From: Nitrososphaerales archaeon
Lineage (GTDB): Archaea; Thermoproteota; Nitrososphaeria; Nitrososphaerales; Nitrososphaeraceae
Direction: 5' to 3'
DNA: 7,030 nt
Assembly (NCBI GenBank): GCA_029237515.1
Contig: JARBAV010000097.1
Coordinates: 1 to 7,030, forward strand
Position numbers and translations under genes: made by a program. The notes under the pieces are model-generated. The model was not told where the DNA came from, searched no databases, and worked only from the letters and a program-made list of their open reading frames with translations. Positions 1 to 5,299 of this stretch are shown here, piece by piece (positions within the stretch are counted from its first letter, which is position 1; every line of letters begins with the position of its first letter).

Positions 1-223
1 CCTTAAATGAAGTCCAAAGTGAAGTAAAATGTTTAGTAATCTGATCTTTTCCACTTACTGGCGGATCATTATTTATTTGCAGGGCACAATCATCAGATAA
101 ATAGTTTACATAAGATTTGATATCTCTGTTATCGATAGTATTCAAGTATCCTAGATACCATTGAAAGGCTTTTTCTGAAAGTTGGTTTATTCTGAGTTTA
201 TTGCTTTTTATTCTTGCATCCAT
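1..223 (-). CDS. SnoaL/NTF2-like domain protein, N-terminal part (runs off window start)
   Basis: The reading frame is open from an ATG at 223 down to the window edge, giving 74 residues; the C-terminus lies outside. The protein starts MDARIKSNKL. It then shows the usual opening of a SnoaL-like (NTF2 fold) domain: a helix at about residues 13-30 (AFQWYLGYLNTID), a linker with DNRDIKSYVNYLSDDC (31-46), a first strand ALQINNDPPVSG (47-58), and a helix beginning GKDQITKHFTSLW. The 'D..L...L.DD..LQ..N.PPV.G...I...F...W' pattern is typical of this superfamily. It includes polyketide cyclases, ketosteroid isomerase-like enzymes and many binding proteins of unknown ligand, so the role cannot be named. 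No signal peptide is visible, so it is probably cytoplasmic. A palindromic AT-rich box lies 23-36 bp upstream, which fits a leaderless start at this ATG. Confidence 0.75.
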   Translation of the reverse strand, partial: MDARIKSNKLRINQLSEKAFQWYLGYLNTIDNRDIKSYVNYLSDDCALQINNDPPVSGKDQITKHFTSLWTSFK

Positions 224-245
224 TTCAAGGTTAAAATTCTAATGG

Positions 246-259
246 AATATTATAATATT
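246..259 (-). promoter_or_regulatory. TATA-box-like promoter element of the SnoaL-like gene
   Basis: AATATTATAATATT is a perfect 14-bp palindrome centred about 29 bp upstream of the ATG at 223. That is the spacing expected for an archaeal TATA box serving a leaderless mRNA. Because it is symmetric it could also direct transcription rightwards, but no gene follows there. Confidence 0.5.
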
Positions 260-860
260 TATCTATTGGTTTGTTGTATAATAAATAGTTAGGACTGGGT
301 TGATTCACTATTCAGTACTCGTTCATAAATAATTTTGCTATTTCTAACTTTGCTGCTGTCATGATTCTCGAAGTGCTATGGTTATATCTAGTTACCCTGA
401 TAATCTGACGTGAAGTAAGTTCTGTTACTATAGATGTAGAACCTTGTTGTTGCTGCCGAGTTTGTGTTGTTGCAGTCGTCCCTGTCTTTATTGTTTTGTC
501 TAATGGACATATTCCAGGAGCAAGTAGAGATATCATTATCATGCAATTTTCTGCCGTTACTAAAGCTGATTGACGCCAAAAGGCTCATCTCCAACTATCC
601 ATGCATTATGACCAGAAAGTATTACAACATCGTCTCCAGACTCTCTTTTCCGTCATCCATTAATACTTTCATCCGTTACTATATAATACATGGTATGTGA
701 GACTTGAACGTTTCAACGAAGCTATGTTTTCGGTGGGAGACACAAAAAGTCTAAGAATTATTATGTCCAAGAGTTCCCTTCTTACTCGGGCAATTATCTC
801 CTTCATCTGCTCTTTAGTTTCTGTCATTCCATCTTAAATTAGCTATCACACTGTGGTTTC
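260..860. other. Gene-poor stretch, probably decayed sequence
   Basis: About 600 bp with no convincing gene. Several short frames exist on both strands, the longest under 80 codons. None has a recognisable domain, a well-placed promoter or a sensible start. On the minus strand, short stretches look protein-like: 30 open codons at 562-652 (containing VVILSGHNAWIVGDEPF) and about 45 codons around 674-815 (containing KEQMKEIIARVRRELLDI). They are in different frames and flanked by stops. This could be further relic coding sequence downstream of the broken patatin gene, but I cannot assign it to a family and the stretches are short enough to be chance. Confidence 0.35.
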
Positions 861-1086
861 CTAAAAGTCAAATATCTTGTTTGAAATAATAGCATTTATC
901 TCACCTATCGAAGTTCCAGACACGATATGAAACAAAGACTCTTAGTCTCTTCTCTCAGTTCGAAAGCTCTCAGTTCGAAGGTATTTTGAAGAATCCTCAT
1001 TTATGGCTTGATAATCACCTGCTTTATAAGCACCAAGCGAACTTCCCCCTTGGAAATATCAAAGCTCTATTCTTGTTAGAGTTCAT
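861..1086 (-). pseudogene. Patatin-like phospholipase, decayed N-terminal fragment
   Basis: Patatin-like proteins are serine lipid acyl hydrolases with a Ser-Asp dyad. Their N-terminus carries a glycine-rich oxyanion loop followed by a GxSxG nucleophile elbow. Here an ATG at 1086 opens MNSNKNRALIF. Dropping one extra C at about 1052-1053 continues in the next frame as QGGSSLGAYKAGDYQAINED, close to the family pattern QGGGSLGAYEAGVYQAL. After an in-frame TAA (942-944) the same frame reads ESLFHIVSGTSIGEINAII, matching the family's FD(I/V)(I/V)AGTSIGAINA elbow with its catalytic serine. It ends at a TAG (861-863), and no later block with the catalytic Asp (DGG) is recognisable. Three disabling lesions (frameshift, TAA, TAG) plus a 15-bp-period tandem duplication at 952-979 mark it as dead. 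A TATA-like remnant sits about 27 bp upstream of the old ATG. Family recognition is from motifs only. Confidence 0.72.
952..979. repeat. 13-bp tandem direct repeat (period 15 bp) inside the patatin relic
   Basis: CTCTCAGTTCGAA occurs at 952-964 and again at 967-979, separated by two bases. On the minus strand it encodes the near-duplicate peptide LRTESFRTER within the region between the glycine loop and the nucleophile elbow. The period is a multiple of three, so the duplication alone would not shift the frame. It looks like a slippage duplication acquired before or during decay. Confidence 0.8.
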
Positions 1087-1109
1087 AGATCTTTTATCCT
1101 ATAATGTCC

Positions 1110-1118
1110 ATTTAATAG
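1110..1118 (-). promoter_or_regulatory. TATA-like promoter remnant of the patatin pseudogene
   Basis: On the minus strand the sequence reads CTATTAAAT, centred about 27-28 bp before the relic ATG at 1086. This is the same spacing as at the intact genes of the window, which supports 1086 as the ancestral start. Whether it still fires is unknown. Confidence 0.35.
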
Positions 1119-1284
1119 GCATTATTTGTGCTAACAAGGTGAAAATGCACGTTTAGAAACTCTTGTCCAGTTCTTCAAGTATTTGAATTATCTAACATAG
1201 AACCTAAGGATTACTTAAAGGAGAAATTCTTGATACAAGTAACGAACGTCTCGCAAAGGAGTGTTTGGTACGAATAAATAATCG

Positions 1285-1292
1285 ATATATAT
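1285..1292 (+). promoter_or_regulatory. TATA box for the secreted WWQW protein gene
   Basis: ATATATAT is centred about 27 bp upstream of the ATG at 1316 and followed by a T-run. The spacing predicts transcription starting at or next to that ATG. This favours 1316 over the upstream in-frame TTG at 1265 as the true start. Confidence 0.6.
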
Positions 1293-1315
1293 TTTTTAAA
1301 GCATTAATCATTGAA

Positions 1316-2098
1316 ATGCAAAATAACCTAAAAATCCTCTCGGTACTCTATATAATGAGTGTGTTAGCATTAGCTGGAATATGTCAGTCTAGTCTATCAA
1401 CGCAATTAGCCCTAGGGCAGAATATAATCCCAGATAATTCGGCCTTATCCCCGGCTGTGGAGGAAGGAATAGCATTTCAACCGCATTCTAAACCGTATAA
1501 TCATACCTATGGAGAATGGACAGCTAAATGGTGGCAGTGGGCTTATTCAATACCAAGGGAAGTTAATCCTGCGTATGATGACACAGGTAAATACTGTTCA
1601 GAAAATCAGCGAGGGCCTGTCTGGTTCTTTCCTGGGACTTATGGCAAATCAGTAGTTAGAGAATGCACTGTTCCTATTGGAACAGCAATTCTTTTCCCTA
1701 TACTTAATTCAGAATGTTCATTTGCAGAATTTCCTGAACTCAAAACAATCACGGATTTGAGTATTTGTGCAAAAACTTTTCAAGACCAGGTTACTGACCT
1801 GCATGCTAGCATTGACGGTCAAGAGATTCCAAAAATAGACCTAGAAAAGTATCGTACACAGTCGCCCCCGTTCAGTTTTACTCTGCCCGAAAACAATATC
1901 TTAGGTCTTCCTGCAAATACAACAACCTCTGCGATTTCAGACGGCAATTGGGTGTTTGTAAAACCACTAAAACCTGGCAAACATGCTATTAGTTTTATGG
2001 GAGATGTGACTAGTGTTGATAAAAATACTTCTGCGAAATCCTTTGCATTTCCATCTGGATGGAATTACAGCACAACTTACGAACTTATTATCAAATAA
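1316..2098 (+). CDS. Secreted protein of unknown function with a YGEWTAKWWQWAYSIP motif
   Basis: The product has 260 residues. The N-terminus MQNNLKILSVLYIMSVLALA is a signal peptide: a short polar start, one Lys, then a hydrophobic stretch to about residue 22, with likely cleavage around residues 30-35. The mature part opens with a tryptophan-rich block YGEWTAKWWQWAYSIP (65-80). Next come a YCSENQRGPVWFFPGTYG block (93-110) and an RECTVPIGTAILFPILNSEC block (115-134). Four cysteines (94, 117, 134, 151) could form two disulfides outside the cell. From memory, similar exported proteins with the YGEW..(K/E)WW(Q/K)WA signature occur in soil thaumarchaea and some bacteria as 'hypothetical protein'; I know of no assigned activity. 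The start was chosen at 1316, not the in-frame TTG at 1265, because of the TATA box spacing and because the signal peptide then begins properly. The TTG does have AAAGGAG three bases upstream, so a longer form is not excluded. C23 is not in a good lipobox. Confidence 0.85.
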   Translation: MQNNLKILSVLYIMSVLALAGICQSSLSTQLALGQNIIPDNSALSPAVEEGIAFQPHSKPYNHTYGEWTAKWWQWAYSIPREVNPAYDDTGKYCSENQRGPVWFFPGTYGKSVVRECTVPIGTAILFPILNSECSFAEFPELKTITDLSICAKTFQDQVTDLHASIDGQEIPKIDLEKYRTQSPPFSFTLPENNILGLPANTTTSAISDGNWVFVKPLKPGKHAISFMGDVTSVDKNTSAKSFAFPSGWNYSTTYELIIK

Positions 2099-2162
2099 TC
2101 ACAGTTGGGCTCCGTTGGTTATCCTTGTCAGTCAGATTTTGATCTTTAGTTAGATAATAGGA

Positions 2163-2726
2163 TCAGATACTGAGACGTACTACAGGTCTTGTTGGTAATC
2201 GCCGGGCAACCTCCGCAAAACCTTCGGCCAAGAAGACAGATAATATACCGGGATAAAGGTCCCCTTGCGAATTCCCTTGGTCTAGATCGAATGGATAGCC
2301 TTCAATCCACTCTGCCCCCTGAGATTGGGCAAATATGATTGCTTCCCTTAGCAATAGCCTAGAAAGTCCTCGACGACGGAACTTTTTCCGAACCACAAAA
2401 CAAGTCACTGACCATACTGGGTGATTATCCACTGCCGAAAAAAACCTAGATCGTCTGAGACGGTCGTATTTACTTCGCGGAGCTATGCCGCACCAGCCAG
2501 CGGGTTCGCCATTGATGTAAGCAATAATCCCGAGAGGTCCATAATTGCGTATTGTTTCGAAAAACCACCTACGATTCGCTTCTCCCCAATTGTCCTCACA
2601 TGCCTTTTTCGGGAGGTGCCAAAAAGCACAAAAGCAATTCCCCGCATCAGCACAATCATCGAATATTTTTTCGATATCTTCTTTACGTTTGATTGATGCA
2701 GGGTAACATTTGATAGTTTTAAGCAA
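2163..2726 (-). CDS. GNAT-family N-acetyltransferase of the CxCxxxW type
   Basis: The product has 187 residues and is expected to transfer an acetyl group from acetyl-CoA to an amine; the substrate is unknown. The N-terminal half has a cysteine/tryptophan signature, NCFCAFWHLP (30-39), then EANRRWF (49-55) and GEPAGWCGIAPRSKYDRL (73-90). The core has VWSVTCFVVRKKFRRRGLS (104-122), where RRRGLS corresponds to the acetyl-CoA pyrophosphate-binding loop (motif A, R/QxxGxG/A). It ends with AEGFAEVARRLPTRPVVRL. This layout matches a GNAT subfamily I remember mostly from actinobacteria and other soil bacteria (DCWCMYWR...PVWSVTCF.V...RGRG). The start is a TTG at 2726. No in-frame ATG exists between it and the upstream stop, and a TATA-like box lies about 26 bp upstream. 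Hand counts of sample lines give roughly 45-57% GC against about 28-40% in neighbouring genes, which suggests lateral acquisition. Confidence 0.88.
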   Translation of the reverse strand: MLKTIKCYPASIKRKEDIEKIFDDCADAGNCFCAFWHLPKKACEDNWGEANRRWFFETIRNYGPLGIIAYINGEPAGWCGIAPRSKYDRLRRSRFFSAVDNHPVWSVTCFVVRKKFRRRGLSRLLLREAIIFAQSQGAEWIEGYPFDLDQGNSQGDLYPGILSVFLAEGFAEVARRLPTRPVVRLSI

Positions 2727-2747
2727 GAGATATATCCTACAATCATA

Positions 2748-2757
2748 AGTATATGTT
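2748..2757 (-). promoter_or_regulatory. TATA-like box for the GNAT gene
   Basis: The minus strand reads AACATATACT, centred about 26-27 bp upstream of the TTG at 2726. It implies a leaderless mRNA starting at the TTG. It also implies that the gene can be transcribed independently of the radical SAM gene, whose stop lies 97 bp upstream. Confidence 0.5.
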
Positions 2758-2823
2758 TTTTCTTAATTGTACTATTTTAGACGCAGACACGATCTTAACA
2801 CAGGTAGCGACGACGTTCAAGGT

Positions 2824-3903
2824 TTAAGATGCTTCCTCCATATACCCTGGTTTTTGCTGACTAATCATTTTCGATAATCCATTCATATAGTTCTTGGCAA
2901 ATGTAGTTATTGGTTGTGAGGAGTACCATATACATCCAAGAACTTTACAATCATGACAAGTTCTGGCAATGTCCCATTGGGGGGCACTCCATATTTCTTC
3001 TATGCTTTGTTCAAGTAAATTGTAAGTATTTTCTGGACTATTAAATTTCCAACATGGAACCAAGACTGTACCGTTACCATTAACAAAGATACTTTTCCAT
3101 ACTCCACACTCATCAAAAATCCCTCTTCCATGTTCTATTATTTGCTCAAAGTACTGTGGTGGGATCATTATTTGAGGATAGCTGTGTTTTTTTCCATAAT
3201 CGAGGATACTTTCGCAAACCCTGACCATTGTCTGTCGGTCCGGAAGTAGAGAATAACTAACATCGGATCGATCTTCTACAAAGGTAAAAGAGACAGCATT
3301 TGAGCCTAATTCCTTTGCTCTCTCAAAATATGACTGGTCGATAAATTCCTCAGTATTATACTTCGTTATAACACTGTTAAAGTAGTGTGGTATCCCATAA
3401 TCAACCAAAAGATGCAGATTGTTTATAACTTTACTATATACTTGTGGAGAAACGCCACGAATTTTGCAGTACGATTCTTCGAATACTGAATCAATACTGC
3501 AAGTGACAAACTGAATATATCTCTTCAATTCGACAAGATCGATAGTGTGAAGCAATGAACAATTAGTGATCAGAGTAATAGGAATTTTTAGCTTGTAGAT
3601 GTGCCGAACAAGTTCCATAAAGTCAGGACGACTAGTGGGTTCACCTCCTTCAATGATGGACCAAATACAATATTTTGAAACCTTATCAAAAATTGATTTC
3701 CATTGCTCTGTAGTCAAGTCATTTTTCTTTGCCAATTCAATTTGACCAATCTTATCAGCATCTCCGAAAGGACACATTGGGCAATAGAAATTACAGTAAT
3801 GTGTTAAACTGAATACTGCAATTAAAGGGCGTCTTCTTCCCAAGACTCTATTGCCTGACCAATTGCTTAGAAGCTTGATCGTACGCAAAGTGTCGACTGG
3901 CAT
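2824..3903 (-). CDS. Radical SAM protein with SPASM-like C-terminal cysteine cluster
   Basis: The product has 359 residues and is probably cytoplasmic. Radical SAM enzymes use a [4Fe-4S] cluster to cleave S-adenosylmethionine and start radical chemistry. The cluster motif CxxxCxxC is at C36, C40 and C43 (THYCNFYCPMCPFGD). The SAM-binding GGEPT is at 85-89. The C-terminal part carries C266, C284 (within GNGTVLVPCWKF) and C316-x2-C319-x4-C324 (CHDCKVLGCIW). This resembles a reduced SPASM/twitch domain binding one auxiliary Fe-S cluster. SPASM proteins include peptide-modifying maturases, sulfatase-activating enzymes and many uncharacterised members. No precursor peptide, sulfatase or cofactor-biosynthesis partner is adjacent, so the substrate is unknown. 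The ATG at 3903 has a TATA box at leaderless spacing. The GNAT gene lies 97 bp downstream on the same strand and might be co-transcribed. Confidence 0.9.
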   Translation of the reverse strand: MPVDTLRTIKLLSNWSGNRVLGRRRPLIAVFSLTHYCNFYCPMCPFGDADKIGQIELAKKNDLTTEQWKSIFDKVSKYCIWSIIEGGEPTSRPDFMELVRHIYKLKIPITLITNCSLLHTIDLVELKRYIQFVTCSIDSVFEESYCKIRGVSPQVYSKVINNLHLLVDYGIPHYFNSVITKYNTEEFIDQSYFERAKELGSNAVSFTFVEDRSDVSYSLLPDRQTMVRVCESILDYGKKHSYPQIMIPPQYFEQIIEHGRGIFDECGVWKSIFVNGNGTVLVPCWKFNSPENTYNLLEQSIEEIWSAPQWDIARTCHDCKVLGCIWYSSQPITTFAKNYMNGLSKMISQQKPGYMEEAS

Positions 3904-3925
3904 GGGGTTACCATCATCATATTAG

Positions 3926-3934
3926 CATATTAAG
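3926..3934 (-). promoter_or_regulatory. TATA box for the radical SAM gene
   Basis: The minus strand reads CTTAATATG, centred 27 bp before the ATG at 3903. This supports the assigned start and a leaderless transcript. Confidence 0.55.
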
Positions 3935-4183
3935 TTGCTGTTGAAATTGGTTAGCTTTATGATGCATTATGCCTTAATTCTTCATAAAATTTGAACTTCT
4001 GAGATATACTAATCTAAAATATGATTCAATTTGTGCAGCAATACACATTCTTTTATCCACATCTATACTTCTTTTTGAATACATTCCGTAATGACTATTA
4101 TACATTACACTAAAGAATCATGGAAGAAGATAGGACGAAGAAATGATTTTCCATTTTCTCCATAGTCCCAAAATTCAATATTC
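3935..4183. other. Divergent intergenic region between radical SAM and membrane protein genes
   Basis: This AT-rich spacer lies between two divergently transcribed genes and carries their promoters at either end. No hairpin or RNA gene stands out. One short minus-strand frame (4105-4209, 34 residues, containing NIEFWDYGENGKSFLRPIFF) looks more protein-like than expected. It has no recognisable promoter and its 5' end reaches almost to the start of the divergent gene, so I do not call it a gene. Confidence 0.4.
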
Positions 4184-4190
4184 TTTTTAT
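4184..4190 (+). promoter_or_regulatory. Possible TATA box for the membrane protein gene
   Basis: TTTTTAT is centred about 32 bp upstream of the ATG at 4219, slightly further than at the other genes. It would give a leader of only a few bases. It is weaker than the other boxes in the window. Confidence 0.35.
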
Positions 4191-4218
4191 CCGAGCCGTC
4201 CACAAACATGAATATACG

Positions 4219-4776
4219 ATGAGTCAGTCAATGAAAAGACCGTTTGGCATTACGATCATAGCCATATTGGCCATAGTGAGTGGTGTGGTATTAATTTTTG
4301 GAGGTCTATCATCATTGATATCTGGAGCATTCTTTGCATCAATATCTGTTGAAAATGTCCTGACCGAGATACAGCAACAAGATCAGCAGCCGCAAACGCT
4401 TGATGTAGCAGAGTTACATGCTCTAGTCCAATTGCTTGGAAGCAGTAGTATAGTCATGGGTGCGATTGTATTAGTAATTGGTATAGGATATTTAGTTGTA
4501 GCTTATGGTCTATTGAAAGGAAGAAAATGGGCAAGGACTATTACAGTGATACTGACTACAATATCAATCATAATCCAAATAGTATTCATTATAACGACAA
4601 GCATGCTCAATACCGTAATGCATCATGATACGAATACCTCGTTATATCATCTAGTTGATCAAATTATTGGAATAGCGATTAATGGAATTATTCTCTATTA
4701 TCTTTATCGTCCCTCTGTAAAAGAATACTTCAAAAAAATCCAGTCCATTTTAGACATTTTCTATTTGGGAGGATAA
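4219..4776 (+). CDS. Small integral membrane protein with RPFG N-terminal motif, about four helices
   Basis: The product has 185 residues and no known activity. After a short basic start, RPFGITIIAILAIVSG leads into the first helix (about 9-40). A polar, Gln-rich loop (50-62, QQQDQQPQ) follows, probably on one membrane face. Further helices lie at about 74-99, 107-130 and 145-163. The segment AYGLLKGRKWAR (95-106) between helices 2 and 3 and the tail YLYRPSVKEYFKK (161-173) are recurrent marks of a family of small archaeal and bacterial membrane proteins. These often begin RP.G(V/I)T(I/L)(I/L)AIL and are annotated as hypothetical. The basic loop and tail suggest those parts face the cytoplasm. 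The ATG at 4219 is used; an in-frame ATG at 4231 (MKRPFG) is a possible alternative. It is transcribed away from the radical SAM gene, with no partner in the same operon. Confidence 0.82.
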   Translation: MSQSMKRPFGITIIAILAIVSGVVLIFGGLSSLISGAFFASISVENVLTEIQQQDQQPQTLDVAELHALVQLLGSSSIVMGAIVLVIGIGYLVVAYGLLKGRKWARTITVILTTISIIIQIVFIITTSMLNTVMHHDTNTSLYHLVDQIIGIAINGIILYYLYRPSVKEYFKKIQSILDIFYLGG

Positions 4777-4791
4777 TGATTCGCTTAGGAA

Positions 4792-4801
4792 GTTTGTTTT
4801 G
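4792..4801 (+). terminator. Possible T-rich terminator after the membrane protein gene
   Basis: GTTTGTTTTG begins about 15 bases after the stop codon. Archaeal intrinsic termination often needs only a T-rich tract without a hairpin, so this is a candidate. It is short and the call is weak. Confidence 0.25.
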
Positions 4802-5082
4802 TCATAATCTCCGCAGCTTCCACACGACCATTCCAAATCGAATGGAACATCCAATTACTATGTTCAAACTTGCAAACGACTAGGAAGAACATCCTAGATA
4901 GTCTATGATGAAAAATTAGCTCTGAAACTACTACTCTGTTTCTTTGGCTAGAAACAAGGTAGTGCGACCAAGACGGAATGTAGATCCACAAGAACCTGAT
5001 CGAACTACCATGGTTTCGGGGTACTGCACATTACTATAGTAAAATCAAGTATAAGTCCTTTTTGGAACATTGAAAAGATTAA
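4802..5082. other. Gene-free spacer, nothing assignable
   Basis: I see no intact gene here. The plus strand contains short open blocks broken by stops, and a 68-codon minus-strand frame at 4785-4991 has no domain, promoter or family resemblance. This may be relic sequence leading into the possible transposase scrap that follows. Confidence 0.4.
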
Positions 5083-5137
5083 GGGTAGGACGACCGTGTT
5101 TGGAATAATGAGCGAGCGAAAAGGGTCGTCCTATCCC
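5083..5137. repeat. Imperfect inverted repeat, 13-bp arms with 28-nt loop
   Basis: GGGTAGGACGACC (5083-5095) faces GGTCGTCCTATCCC (5124-5137). The inner ten bases, TAGGACGACC/GGTCGTCCTA, pair perfectly, and three more G-C pairs follow across one bulged T. No T-run follows closely, so it is not a textbook terminator. It could be a structured RNA element, an operator, or a remnant of a mobile element's ends. Read as protein on the plus strand, the same segment gives KGRTTVFGIMSERKG, which recalls the FGI.ERKG stretch of ISXO2/IS1595-type transposases. Confidence 0.6.
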
Positions 5138-5143
5138 TCATGA

Positions 5144-5267
5144 ATCTGTTCTTGATAGCTAAGATCTACAGTATGAACAAACATTAAAGACATTCCGGAA
5201 CATGGTTATCCGTGAAAAAGTGGGCTGACAGTCAGAACTTGTGAATGCTAGAGATTCGTCATCACAC
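5144..5267. other. Remainder of spacer upstream of the SDR gene
   Basis: No gene is visible. A small perfect palindrome, CTGACAGTCAG (5225-5235), lies about 32 bp upstream of the SDR TATA box. It could be a regulator site, but a palindrome this short also arises by chance. Confidence 0.25.
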
Positions 5268-5275
5268 TTTAAGTA
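5268..5275 (+). promoter_or_regulatory. TATA box for the SDR gene
   Basis: TTTAAGTA is centred about 28 bp upstream of the ATG at 5300. This supports leaderless transcription from that ATG. It argues against the upstream in-frame TTG at 5276, which would abut the box. Confidence 0.55.
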
Positions 5276-5299
5276 TTGTTTTACCTTACGTATAACCAC

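Noticed and set aside
312..542. 76-codon minus-strand frame with a Gln/Thr-rich middle (TRQQQQGSTS)
   Set aside because: No domain, no TATA box at the right spacing, and overlapping frames of similar length; the composition looks like translated low-complexity or relic DNA.
464..700. 78-codon plus-strand frame
   Set aside because: Rich in Leu/Ser/Ile/Tyr as expected from random AT-rich sequence, with no family resemblance and no promoter.
1382..1384. Cys23 of the secreted protein as a lipoprotein attachment site
   Set aside because: The preceding residues LAGI do not fit a lipobox, which needs a small residue directly before Cys.
2421..2746. Frames of 87-91 codons on both strands over the GNAT gene
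   Set aside because: They lie across the 5' part of a well-supported GNAT gene and have no motifs of their own.
4785..4991. 68-codon minus-strand frame after the membrane protein gene
   Set aside because: No recognisable domain or promoter, and it begins in a gene desert with stops in all flanking frames.
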